From Clostridiales bacterium (GTDB lineage: Bacteria; Bacillota; Clostridia; Lachnospirales; Lachnospiraceae), in assembly GCA_020860565.1 (NCBI GenBank), contig JAJBUA010000049.1:1-39806 (forward strand): a stretch of DNA of 39,806 nucleotides, written 5' to 3'. The notes below the pieces were generated by a model that saw only the letters and a program-made list of their open reading frames with translations, ran no database searches and had not been told where the DNA came from. Below, in pieces: positions 1-7,422 of the stretch; the stretch's first letter is position 1, and each line of letters starts with the position of its first letter. Made by a program: the position numbers and the translations under genes.

Positions 1-2
1 TA

Positions 3-152
3 TATAAAGAAATTGAACAGCTTGAACCGGAGGATACGATGCAGCTTGTTTTGAAATCAGAAAATGATGATCAAAAAAATTTTTATGAGATGGTAGGTGA
101 TTTCCTGCTTCAACGAAAACAGCGGAAAGCGATAGAAGGGAATCTTTTTTAG
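3..152 (+). CDS. C-terminal end of an unknown protein (partial)
   Basis: An open frame enters from the left edge and runs for 49 codons to a TAG at 150-152. The visible tail is charged and probably helical, with a run of Gln, Lys and Arg residues before the end (ending NLF). No start codon with a ribosome binding site lies inside the window, so the gene begins upstream. I do not recognise the family. It is AT-richer than the genes to its right. The next gene is more than 300 bases away, so the two are probably separate transcription units. Confidence 0.5.
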   Translation, partial: YKEIEQLEPEDTMQLVLKSENDDQKNFYEMVGDFLLQRKQRKAIEGNLF

Positions 153-171
153 TGAAGAATAGATGATTAGG

Positions 172-221
172 GAACCATAATCTCCCTTTATGGTTCTGTA
201 AAGCACTGTTTTGTTTTACAG
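172..221. repeat. Two adjoining inverted repeats, possible terminator of the upstream gene
   Basis: GAACCATAA at 172-180 pairs with TTATGGTTC at 188-196 (7-nt loop). The final C of that stem begins a second repeat, CTGTAAA at 196-202 with TTTACAG at 215-221. Neither is followed by a clean T-run on the plus strand, so a terminator role is only an inference from position, 20 bases after the stop of the partial gene. Confidence 0.4.
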
Positions 222-324
222 AAAATTAATATATTGTCAAAAATATACGGAAAGAAAATACAAAATTTGGCGATGTTTCAGATTTACAGGAGAAGACATT
301 TGAATATATAATAGTTTCAATGGC

Positions 325-340
325 ATGAGATCGATCTCAT
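325..340. promoter_or_regulatory. Perfect 16-bp palindrome, candidate operator
   Basis: ATGAGATCGATCTCAT is a perfect inverted repeat without a loop. It lies about 125 bases upstream of the amylosucrase start in AT-rich DNA, a plausible place for a sugar-responsive repressor. The sequence does not match the usual LacI/CcpA core around a central CG with AACG/CGTT flanks, so the binding protein is unknown. Confidence 0.4.
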
Positions 341-464
341 AAAAATAACAATATTGATATAAATATAATGTTTGAATTTAATGTTAATTATAATGAGAAT
401 GATAACATAATTATGAAAAACGTTAGCTGATATAAGTGCTGAATCAGGAAAGGACAAAGATCAG

Positions 465-2348
465 ATGAAGCAGTCAGAAGAATTTACGAGACGTTTGGAG
501 AGCCGCTATGACGAATTAAAATGGCTTTACTGTGAATTATATCATAATGACAGGCAGGGGTTGGACTGGCTCTGTGAATCGATGGCACGGTATTATGAGG
601 AACGCAGCGAATCCTGTAAAGAAAAAGACCGCTGGAGGGAAGCCAATCCGGACTGGTACAAAGGAAACGATATGCGGGGAATGATGATGTACACGGAGAG
701 CTTTGCCGGCACGCTGAAAGGCGTGAAGGATAAGCTGGATTATATCAAGTCCTGCGGTGTGAATCTTCTCCATCTGATGCCTCTTCTGCAGAGCCCGAAA
801 GGACGGAATGACGGCGGCTACGCGGTGGCAGATTTCCGGAGGGTGCAGCCGGAACTGGGAACCATTGAGGATCTTAGGGAACTGACCGAAGAATGCAGCC
901 GGCAGGGGATCAACTGCTGTATGGATTTTGTCATGAATCACACAAGCGAGGATCACGAGTGGGCGAGAGCTGCGAGAGCGGGAGATCCGGAGGCAAGGAA
1001 ACGTTATTTCTTCTACGATAACTGGGATATCCCGTCAGAGTATGAAAAGACAGTGCCGCAGGTATTTCCGACGACAGCTCCTGGAAATTTCACCTGGCTG
1101 GAGGACTGCGGGCAGGTAGTGATGACAACCTTTTATCCTTATCAGTGGGATCTGAATTACGGCAACTGCGTAGTCTTTAACGACATGGTGGGAAATTTGC
1201 TTTTTCTGGCAAATTGCGGGATTGACGTAATCCGCCTGGATGCGGTACCATATATATGGAAAGAGCTGGGGACGAACTGTCGGAATCTGCCACAGGTTCA
1301 CAATCTGGTGCGGATGATGCGGCTTGTCAGTGAGATCGTTTGTCCGGGCGTCCTGCTTCTGGGCGAGGTTGTGATGGAACCGGTCAGAGTTGTGCCGTAT
1401 TTTGGTACGGTAGAAAAGCCGGAGTGCCATATGCTATATAACGTGACAACGATGGCAAGCACCTGGAACACTATTGCGACCAGAGATACCGGACTCCTGA
1501 AGCGACAGCTGGATCAGGTGTGCGCGCTTCCGCGGGAGTATGTCTTTCTGAATTATCTGAGATGTCATGATGACATCGGCTGGGGACTGGATTACGACTG
1601 GCTGAAAAATTTTGGCATTGACGAGGCGGCTCATAAGAAGTATTTGAACGATTACCTCACCGGGCGCGGCTATGGAAGTGATTCGAGAGGAGAGCTTTAC
1701 AATGACGATCCGGGGCTGCGGGACGCACGGCTCTGCGGAACGACAGCGTCACTCAGCGGTCTGGAGGCAGCACTTTATGAGAGAAATGACGAGAAAAAGA
1801 AAACGGCGCTTTCGTGCATTAAGATGCTCCATGCGTACCTCCTGATCCAGAGCGGGATCCCGATGATTTACAGCGGTGATGAAATCGGCCAGCTTAATGA
1901 CTACAGTTATAAAGACGATCCGTTTAAACGGGACGACAGCCGCTACATCCACCGGGGAAAATTTCCGTGGAAGTTAGTGGAGGCGAAAGACGACGCGGCG
2001 ATGGAGATTTTCCATGAGCTGAGGAAGCTGGAGACGATACGGGCAGGAAGAGATATCTTTGCAGGAAAGGCGTCTGTGGAGACTTTTGACACGGGAAATA
2101 TCCATGTGCTGGGGATACGCCGCAGACTGGGCGAGGATGTGATCACGGCGTATTTTAATTTCAGCAGTGAGCGTCAGACCGTATGGGAGATGACCGGAGA
2201 GTGTGCGGCAGGTGCGGCGGATCTGTGCAGCGGGAGAGCGTTATCCGATTTTCATGATGAACTGCAGCCGTATGGATACGCCTGGTTTGGAAAAGAAAGG
2301 AGAAAATGCAATGATGGATGTAGTAGCGTTAGGAGAATTGCTGGTTGA
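465..2348 (+). CDS. Amylosucrase (GH13 subfamily 4)
   Basis: Transfers the glucosyl unit of sucrose to an alpha-1,4-glucan acceptor and releases fructose. The 627-residue length fits the family. The first ~75 residues form the helical N-terminal domain of amylosucrases, followed by a (beta/alpha)8 barrel. The motif NDGGYAVADF is near 115-124. The nucleophile is predicted at D259 (RLDAVPYIW), the acid/base at E301 (GEVV) and the stabiliser at D369 (HDDIGW). The NFTW and YQWDLNYGN stretches are also typical, and these features distinguish it from the shorter sucrose phosphorylases. No signal peptide is visible, so it is intracellular and depends on a separate sucrose importer not seen here. The frame runs 38 nt into the next gene, a sugar kinase that can phosphorylate the fructose. 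AGGAAAGG precedes the ATG. Its last ~12 codons lie in the overlap and look poorly conserved. Confidence 0.95.
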   Translation: MKQSEEFTRRLESRYDELKWLYCELYHNDRQGLDWLCESMARYYEERSESCKEKDRWREANPDWYKGNDMRGMMMYTESFAGTLKGVKDKLDYIKSCGVNLLHLMPLLQSPKGRNDGGYAVADFRRVQPELGTIEDLRELTEECSRQGINCCMDFVMNHTSEDHEWARAARAGDPEARKRYFFYDNWDIPSEYEKTVPQVFPTTAPGNFTWLEDCGQVVMTTFYPYQWDLNYGNCVVFNDMVGNLLFLANCGIDVIRLDAVPYIWKELGTNCRNLPQVHNLVRMMRLVSEIVCPGVLLLGEVVMEPVRVVPYFGTVEKPECHMLYNVTTMASTWNTIATRDTGLLKRQLDQVCALPREYVFLNYLRCHDDIGWGLDYDWLKNFGIDEAAHKKYLNDYLTGRGYGSDSRGELYNDDPGLRDARLCGTTASLSGLEAALYERNDEKKKTALSCIKMLHAYLLIQSGIPMIYSGDEIGQLNDYSYKDDPFKRDDSRYIHRGKFPWKLVEAKDDAAMEIFHELRKLETIRAGRDIFAGKASVETFDTGNIHVLGIRRRLGEDVITAYFNFSSERQTVWEMTGECAAGAADLCSGRALSDFHDELQPYGYAWFGKERRKCNDGCSSVRRIAG

Positions 2349-3267
2349 TTTTACTTATAATGGCGTAAGTGCCCAGGGGAACGGTCTCTATGAGGCAAAT
2401 CCGGGCGGCGCTCCGTGCAATGTCCTGGCAATGTTGCAGAAGCTGGGGCGGAAAACCGCCTTTATCGGCAAAGTGGGACAGGATTCCTTCGGTGAGATTC
2501 TGACGGCCGCGGTCCGGGAACAGGGGATCAATATTGATGCGGTGAAGTATGATGAGCAGATACACACAACGCTGGCGTTTGTTCATACAACGCCGGATGG
2601 AGACCGATCATTTTCCTTTTATCGCAATCCCGGCGCGGATATGATGCTGACGGCGGACGAGGTGGATGCGGATCTGATCCGGGAGGCAAAGATCTTTCAC
2701 TATGGGACACTTTCGATGACGGCGCCCGGAGTAGAGGAGGCGACAAGGTACGCAATCGAGACGGCAAAGGCGGCGGGCGTCCTCTGCTCCTTTGATCCGA
2801 ATCTGCGTCCGCCTTTATGGGACAGTCTGGAAACGGCAAAAGAAAAGATCGCTTATGGACTTTCTCAGTGTGATATTTTAAAGATTTCGGACAACGAGAT
2901 AGAATTTATGACGGGAGAAACGGACATTGAAAAGGGAGTAAACCGTATCCTTGAAAAGTATCCGATACCCTTTGTCTGCGCGACGATGGGAAAGGACGGC
3001 AGCAAGGCGTTCTTTGACGGGAAGGTCGTAGAAGGGAAAGCGTTTCTGCGGGACGACACGATTGAGACGACCGGCGCGGGCGATACCTTCTGCGGATGTA
3101 TGCTGGATTTTGTCCTGAGCGAAGGTATTCGCAATCCTGACCCGGACAAGGTATGCGGCATGCTCGCGTTTGCCAACGCTGCTGCTTCGTTAATCACGAC
3201 CAGAAAGGGAGCGCTTCGCGTAATGCCGGAGAGGCAGGAAGTGGTTAACATATTAACCGGTTATTGA
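2311..3267 (+). CDS. PfkB-family carbohydrate kinase, probable fructokinase
   Basis: ATP-dependent sugar kinase of the ribokinase/PfkB fold, 318 residues. GELLVDF and the glycine-rich GGAPCNV near the N-terminus are the first PfkB signature. TTGAGDTF near 253-260, with catalytic base D258, is the second. The start at 2311 (or 2314) follows AAAGGAG at 2296-2302. The upstream in-frame ATG at 2203 would extend the protein with unrelated residues read from inside the amylosucrase gene. The position directly after amylosucrase, with a 38-nt overlap, suggests it phosphorylates the fructose released from sucrose to fructose-6-phosphate. Substrate choice is inferred from context and general similarity to bacterial fructokinases. 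Confidence 0.9.
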   Translation: MMDVVALGELLVDFTYNGVSAQGNGLYEANPGGAPCNVLAMLQKLGRKTAFIGKVGQDSFGEILTAAVREQGINIDAVKYDEQIHTTLAFVHTTPDGDRSFSFYRNPGADMMLTADEVDADLIREAKIFHYGTLSMTAPGVEEATRYAIETAKAAGVLCSFDPNLRPPLWDSLETAKEKIAYGLSQCDILKISDNEIEFMTGETDIEKGVNRILEKYPIPFVCATMGKDGSKAFFDGKVVEGKAFLRDDTIETTGAGDTFCGCMLDFVLSEGIRNPDPDKVCGMLAFANAAASLITTRKGALRVMPERQEVVNILTGY

Positions 3268-3280
3268 TCAATAAAAAGTG

Positions 3281-3301
3281 AGCGGCTGAAAAACAGCCGC
3301 T
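3281..3301 (-). terminator. Hairpin terminator, probably bidirectional
   Basis: AGCGGCTG and CAGCCGCT form an 8-bp stem with an A5 loop. Read on the minus strand, the stem is followed by CACTTTTTAT, a good T-tract, so it ends the YprB-like gene. It also sits just after the fructokinase stop and may stop plus-strand transcription less efficiently. Confidence 0.8.
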
Positions 3302-3311
3302 TATCGTCAGC

Positions 3312-4424
3312 TTATAGAGGATGGAATCCGTTCAGCCCGAGCCAGGCAAAGAGCTGGCGGACATACCGGTTAAAGACCGCTGCATCGGAAAAGGAGACAT
3401 TGGCAAGAGGCGCATAACTGATTTTGTCATTCCATTCCTTTTTCATGACCGGTTCCCAGAGCGGTTCCCACTGGGGGAGAAAGCAGCCGCTCTGCCTGAT
3501 ATAACAGGTTTTGGCGGTTGCTTTTTTGCGCGCTTCCCGGGCGACATATTCGCCGACGCTTTTATGAACGGCCATATCCTCATAGATCAGATAATAATAA
3601 TCTTTGTAGTTTTCAAAAAAATGTCTGAGAATGCCGTTATATAACGCAATCTCAAAGGTGGTCTGCCTCCCATCGATGTGACAGGAAACCGGCAGCATGG
3701 AAGATTCGACAGGTACCGGGATACAGACATCACTCCCGGCAGAAAGAGCAAGAAACTGAGCAGTATGACCGGTGATGTCTGTCCGCGTCAGGATTTCCTG
3801 GTTCTGGAAACATAGCGGGCAGGTAAAATAATCCGCATAATTTAAGATTGGCAGGATCTCCGGCATCCCCTTTAAATCATCTTCGTTATGCAGGATTAAA
3901 AGATCATAGAGCGTCCGGCTGTGAGTTCTGAGATATTGATGGTATACTTCAATCAACTGTCCGCCGTTGAACCGGTCGTCCCGGCAGATGCCAAGAAACT
4001 GTTCGACCGATTTTTGCTTCATATTTTCCATGCTGAGGAGTCTGCGGTAAGGTCGGGCTTTTTTGTAAATATCGACACTTTCTATCCCGGAAAAATCATA
4101 ATTCAGCCCCAGATGCCGGCAGCGTTTCATCAGAAAGGGAATATCAAAACCATCGCCGTTAAAATGCACAAGGATGCGGAATTTGCTGAGAAATGTAAAA
4201 AATGCGTCCAGAACTTCCGGCTCGGAATCTTCCCGGTCTGCAAACCACTGAATCAGCCGCCATCCGTCCGGACTCTTCCAGATGCCTCCGATCAGGTAAG
4301 TCCGGGAATTGTCTCCGGAAAATCCGGTAGTTTCGATATCAAAAAAGAGCAGATGATCCGGTGATCCGATGCGTTCCAGAGGGTAAGTTTCGCGGATGGA
4401 TACCGGTTTTTCGATTGTAATCAT
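3312..4424 (-). CDS. YprB-like ribonuclease H-fold (DEDD) exonuclease
   Basis: A 370-residue protein with an RNase H-like exonuclease domain of the YprB type (RNase_H_2). The first metal motif is FFDIETTG, with D29 and E31. The second is HFNGDGFDIPFL, and the third lies around HNEDDLKGM. These give the acidic quartet expected for 3'-5' exonucleases of the DnaQ group. The C-terminal third lacks recognisable motifs but contains one CxxC (TCPLC). No membrane or secretion signal is present. The substrate (DNA or RNA) is not known for this family. The minus-strand ATG at 4424 follows ACGAGG. Monocistronic, with its own terminator at 3281-3301. Confidence 0.85.
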   Translation of the reverse strand: MITIEKPVSIRETYPLERIGSPDHLLFFDIETTGFSGDNSRTYLIGGIWKSPDGWRLIQWFADREDSEPEVLDAFFTFLSKFRILVHFNGDGFDIPFLMKRCRHLGLNYDFSGIESVDIYKKARPYRRLLSMENMKQKSVEQFLGICRDDRFNGGQLIEVYHQYLRTHSRTLYDLLILHNEDDLKGMPEILPILNYADYFTCPLCFQNQEILTRTDITGHTAQFLALSAGSDVCIPVPVESSMLPVSCHIDGRQTTFEIALYNGILRHFFENYKDYYYLIYEDMAVHKSVGEYVAREARKKATAKTCYIRQSGCFLPQWEPLWEPVMKKEWNDKISYAPLANVSFSDAAVFNRYVRQLFAWLGLNGFHPL

Positions 4425-4468
4425 AAAAGCCTCGTTATATATATGATGTGTTTGAAAAATTCAAGTCA

Positions 4469-4487
4469 GATAACGGTAGCTGTTATC
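4469..4487. repeat. Short inverted repeat in the YprB / small-protein intergenic region
   Basis: GATAAC at 4469-4474 mirrors GTTATC at 4482-4487 around a 7-nt centre. It lies between two divergent genes in a 276-nt gap and could be an operator. No promoter could be assigned with confidence nearby. Confidence 0.3.
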
Positions 4488-4700
4488 GTAGAATCTGAGT
4501 TTTTCATTCAATGTTAACGTTATGTGGTTTGATTATAAATAGTTTCTTCACCGTCGTCAATGATTCTGCCCATGATCTTCCTGTATAAAAATAATCGTCA
4601 GTCTCAAAATAAGAGTATCTGTATAACAGATAAAGAATCAGGAGGATGCATCTGACAGCAAGATATCGGAATCATGAAACATGATAGCAGGAGGAAAACG

Positions 4701-4907
4701 ATGAACGTTTTATCAGAAACATTGACAGACGATGAATTCTATGAGGATGACGGTTCGGATCTGGATGATCTGAAAATCTGCTCGGCGACAGACTGCACGG
4801 GATTGATCCCCGCGCTGCCTCAGACGGAGACAGAGTATGGGAACTATGAGGAAATTTATCCCTTCCTCACGAAACCTGTGCCGGAGAAACCAGACAAGAT
4901 TTCCTGA
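4701..4907 (+). CDS. Small acidic protein of unknown function
   Basis: A 68-residue protein starting at an ATG preceded by AGGAGG at 4690-4695, an excellent ribosome binding site. The in-frame ATG at 4674 lacks one. The N-terminal third is strongly acidic (many Asp and Glu between residues 9 and 23). Next come two cysteines (C27 and C32, as CSATDC), then a TGLIPALPQ stretch and a Pro/Lys-rich tail. No signal peptide or membrane segment is present. I do not recognise a family, although the composition and strong translation signal suggest a real protein. The ruvA promoter starts about 27 bases after its stop, so it is probably separately transcribed. Confidence 0.7.
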   Translation: MNVLSETLTDDEFYEDDGSDLDDLKICSATDCTGLIPALPQTETEYGNYEEIYPFLTKPVPEKPDKIS

Positions 4908-4933
4908 GAAACGAATATTTGTTCGAATTGCCC

Positions 4934-4962
4934 TTGCACAGTCATTTTGATTATGGTACAAT
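4934..4962 (+). promoter_or_regulatory. Sigma-A-type promoter for ruvAB
   Basis: TTGCAC at 4934-4939 and TACAAT at 4957-4962 are separated by exactly 17 bp, with a TG at 4954-4955, close to an extended -10. Transcription would start near 4969 and give a leader of about 115 nt before ruvA. Confidence 0.75.
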
Positions 4963-4972
4963 GGGCACAAGC

Positions 4973-5000
4973 GAGCCGGATATGCCTGCATATCCGGCTC
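4973..5000 (+). promoter_or_regulatory. Perfect 12-bp hairpin at the 5' end of the ruvAB transcript
   Basis: GAGCCGGATATG at 4973-4984 pairs perfectly with CATATCCGGCTC at 4989-5000 over a CCTG loop. It begins only a few bases after the predicted transcription start. No T-tract follows, so it is more likely a 5' stability or regulatory element than a terminator. Confidence 0.6.
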
Positions 5001-5082
5001 GTCCCGGATATCGGCCATAAAATTTAGATTCAGGCTTCCAAAGCAGAAGCCTGTCATAGAGGACAGACAAAGGAGCGCGGAG

Positions 5083-5712
5083 ATGTTTTCTTATATCAGA
5101 GGTTCACTGGAAGAGGTTGCCGGAGACGCGGTGACAGTAGAAACGATGGGGATCGGCTGGAAGATTCTGGTGCCGGTATCTGTCCTGGATCGCCTGCCCC
5201 GCACTGGTACTGAGATCAAACTCTATACCTCTTTTCAGGTGCGTGAGGATGATATGACGCTGTACGGGTTTCTGACAGCACAGGACCGCAGGATGTTTGA
5301 AATGCTTCTGCTCGTGACCGGTGTCGGACCGAAAGCGGCGATGGGAATTCTTTCCGTGCTGCAGCCTGATGATCTGCGTCTGGCAATTATCGCGGAGGAC
5401 GCGAAAGCGATTTCCCGCGCGCCGGGCATCGGCCCCAAGACCGCGAAACGGATCATCCTCGATCTGAAAGACCGGATCAGTACAGAAGAGATCCTGCCAG
5501 AGGCATTTCCCTCCGACAGCAAGGCAGGTGCGGCACAGACAATATCCGCTTCCGGAACACCGGGGGCATCCGCAAGAGAAGCGATCGAAGCACTGGTTGC
5601 GCTGGGATATTCATTATCGGAAGCGACCAGAGCAGTGCGCGAGGTAAAAGAGGCAGAGACAATGACGGCTGAGGCCGTCTTGAAGGCAGCATTAAAATAT
5701 CTGGCTTTTTAA
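5083..5712 (+). CDS. ruvA: Holliday junction DNA helicase subunit RuvA
   Basis: RuvA binds four-way DNA junctions as a tetramer and loads the RuvB motor for branch migration in recombinational repair. At 209 residues it has the family length. The N-terminal OB-fold begins MFSYIRG. Two helix-hairpin-helix motifs follow, around VTGVGPK (78-84) and APGIGPK (113-119). A variable Ser/Ala-rich linker near 140-165 leads to the C-terminal RuvB-contacting three-helix domain (EAIEALVALGYS). AAAGGAG precedes the ATG. ruvB follows after 26 nt, so the two genes form the usual operon. Confidence 0.97.
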   Translation: MFSYIRGSLEEVAGDAVTVETMGIGWKILVPVSVLDRLPRTGTEIKLYTSFQVREDDMTLYGFLTAQDRRMFEMLLLVTGVGPKAAMGILSVLQPDDLRLAIIAEDAKAISRAPGIGPKTAKRIILDLKDRISTEEILPEAFPSDSKAGAAQTISASGTPGASAREAIEALVALGYSLSEATRAVREVKEAETMTAEAVLKAALKYLAF

Positions 5713-5738
5713 ATTGATAAACGGAGTGAAGAGAAACC

Positions 5739-6737
5739 ATGGAACGGAGAATCATAACCACACAGGCAACCGCAGAAGATGAAAAGATCGAATCGGGCCT
5801 GCGCCCGATGTACCTGTCCGAGTATATCGGTCAGCAGAAGATCAAGCAGAATTTAAAAATCTATATCGACGCGGCAAAGGCACGCGGTGAATCTCTGGAT
5901 CATGTTCTCTTTTACGGCCCTCCCGGACTGGGCAAGACAACACTTGCCGGGATTATCGCCAATGAACTTGGCGTACATATGAAGGTTACTTCCGGTCCCG
6001 CCATTGAGAAGCCGGGTGAGATCGCCGCAATTCTCAATGGCCTTCAGGAGGGCGATGTGCTCTTTGTCGACGAGATTCACCGCCTGAACCGTCAGGTTGA
6101 GGAGGTTCTGTATCCGGCGATGGAGGATTTCGCGATTGATATTATGCTGGGAAAAGAGGCTTCTGCCCGCTCGATCCGCCTGGACTTGCCTCATTTTACG
6201 CTGGTCGGAGCAACCACAAGAGCCGGCCTTCTGACGGCTCCGCTCAGAGATCGCTTCGGTATTGTGCAGAGACTGGAGTTTTATACACCGGAAGAACTGA
6301 AGATGATTGTAAACCGCTCTGCTTCCGTGCTGGGAGTGGAGATTGAGTCGGAGGGCGCGCTGGAGATTGCCAGACGCTCCCGCGGGACGCCCAGGCTGGC
6401 AAACCGCCTGCTTAAACGCGTGCGCGATTTCGCTCAGGTCAAATATGACGGGAGAATCACAACAGAGGTGGTGGATTTTGCTCTTGATATTCTGGATGTG
6501 GACAAAGCCGGTCTGGATAATAATGACCGCAATATCCTGCTGATGATGATCGATAAATTTGGAGGAGGACCGGTGGGACTGGACACGCTGGCTGCCGCTC
6601 TGGGGGAGGATGCCGGGACGCTTGAGGATGTGTATGAGCCATATTTGCTGATGAATGGATTTATCAACCGGACGTCCCGCGGCCGCATTGCGACGGAGCT
6701 TGCGTATCGTCATCTGGATATTCCCAAACCACAGTGA
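5739..6737 (+). CDS. ruvB: Holliday junction branch migration ATPase RuvB
   Basis: Hexameric AAA+ motor that drives branch migration with RuvA. The protein is 332 residues. Walker A GPPGLGKT is at 60-67 and Walker B LFVDEIHR has D111 and E112. A sensor region (GATTRAG) and the arginine-finger stretch (LRDRFG) follow. The C-terminal winged-helix domain includes [11 protein letters not shown] and ends in the typical GR.AT..AY.HL pattern. The ATG follows a GGAG sequence. It is co-transcribed with ruvA, and the next gene has its own promoter. Confidence 0.97.
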   Translation: MERRIITTQATAEDEKIESGLRPMYLSEYIGQQKIKQNLKIYIDAAKARGESLDHVLFYGPPGLGKTTLAGIIANELGVHMKVTSGPAIEKPGEIAAILNGLQEGDVLFVDEIHRLNRQVEEVLYPAMEDFAIDIMLGKEASARSIRLDLPHFTLVGATTRAGLLTAPLRDRFGIVQRLEFYTPEELKMIVNRSASVLGVEIESEGALEIARRSRGTPRLANRLLKRVRDFAQVKYDGRITTEVVDFALDILDVDKAGLDNNDRNILLMMIDKFGGGPVGLDTLAAALGEDAGTLEDVYEPYLLMNGFINRTSRGRIATELAYRHLDIPKPQ

Positions 6738-6777
6738 CAGGCAGATCACGAGAGCAGAGGGAAAACGATAAAATTGC

Positions 6778-6806
6778 TTGTTGTATGTACGGATTTTTGT
6801 TATAAT
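6778..6806 (+). promoter_or_regulatory. Sigma-A-type promoter for zapA and the downstream cluster
   Basis: TTGTTG at 6778-6783 and a consensus TATAAT at 6801-6806 are spaced 17 bp. The leader (about 75 nt) contains a 6-bp inverted repeat CTGCCC/GGGCAG at 6821-6843. Confidence 0.8.
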
Positions 6807-6888
6807 CACATTGGCCTGATCTGCCCGGACTTTAGCAGGGCAGCGGGGCAGAATGATGATGAGATATCATATCCGGGAGTTGACAGAG

Positions 6889-7338
6889 ATGAGACAGAAA
6901 AATTATACAGAAGTTTTAATAGATGGAACTATCTATACGGTAAGCGGTCTTGAGGACGAGCTGTATCTGCAGAAGGTGGCTGCGTACCTGAGTGATAAAA
7001 TCGGAAAGATCAAAAAAAATAAAGGTTACGGGCGGCTCAGCGCGGAATATCAGGCGCTTTTTATCGAATTGAATATTGCGGATGATTATTTTAAAGAACA
7101 GGAACGCGCACAGGAACTGGAAAATCAGAAAAGCAGACTTGAAAAAGACACTTACAGCCTGAAACATGAGTTAATCACGAATCAGATGAAGTTAGAAAGT
7201 CTTCAGAAAGAACTTGAGGAGGAGCAGAACAGGGTCAATGAGCTGCAGAAGCGTCTTGATGGAGTAAAGGCAGAACAGGAGCAGCGAAAAGCATTTCAGG
7301 CGGCTGCGGCCGCTGCCGGAAACAAACATTCACATTAA
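6889..7338 (+). CDS. zapA: Cell division protein ZapA
   Basis: ZapA binds FtsZ and bundles protofilaments at the division ring. The 149-residue form starts at ATG 6889 after GGGAG (6875-6879). An upstream in-frame ATG at 6853 lacks a good ribosome binding site. The N-terminal globular part carries the ZapA pattern VLIDGTIYTVSG followed by the YLQKVAAYLSDKI helix. A long coiled coil, rich in Glu, Gln, Lys and Leu, spans roughly residues 70-140 and is longer than in short ZapA proteins. The Ala-rich end (AAAAAAG) and a HSH tail look unstructured. It is the first gene of a cluster with wall-synthesis genes. Confidence 0.9.
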   Translation: MRQKNYTEVLIDGTIYTVSGLEDELYLQKVAAYLSDKIGKIKKNKGYGRLSAEYQALFIELNIADDYFKEQERAQELENQKSRLEKDTYSLKHELITNQMKLESLQKELEEEQNRVNELQKRLDGVKAEQEQRKAFQAAAAAAGNKHSH

Positions 7339-7364
7339 AGCATTCACATGAAAGAATTTCGAGA

Positions 7365-7392
7365 AACAGAGTTCCGCACGCGGGACTCTGTT
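7365..7392 (+). promoter_or_regulatory. Strong hairpin between zapA and the U32 gene
   Basis: AACAGAGTTCCG and CGGGACTCTGTT form a 12-bp stem (one G-T wobble) with a CACG loop. No strong T-run follows, so it may be a partial terminator or processing site that lowers expression of the downstream genes relative to zapA. Confidence 0.5.
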
Positions 7393-7422
7393 CGTTCAAT
7401 CGATGGAGGCGAGAAGAATATT

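Larger units (their letters stand above)
153..464 (+). other. AT-rich intergenic leader upstream of the amylosucrase gene
   Basis: No gene is supported here. The stretch holds two adjacent inverted repeats (172-196 and 196-221) and a perfect 16-bp palindrome (325-340). Very AT-rich DNA follows at 340-420 and could contain the promoter, but no pair of -35 and -10 boxes stands out at 16-18 bp spacing. The ribosome binding site AGGAAAGG at 446-453 serves the ATG at 465. Confidence 0.6.

Noticed and set aside
2203-2310. Longer N-terminus for the sugar kinase
   Set aside because: The extra 36 codons are an out-of-frame reading of the amylosucrase C-terminus, and the PfkB fold begins at the ATG after AAAGGAG.
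4913-4925. LexA (SOS) box upstream of ruvAB
   Set aside because: CGAA and TTCG arms are present, but the centre is 5 nt and not 6, and the inner bases differ from the CGAAC-N4-GTTCG consensus. The spacing error makes LexA binding doubtful, although the position before ruvAB is suggestive.
5853-6809. Long minus-strand open frame across ruvB (318 codons)
   Set aside because: It lies opposite a conserved gene, has a composition typical of an antisense frame and shows no recognisable domain.
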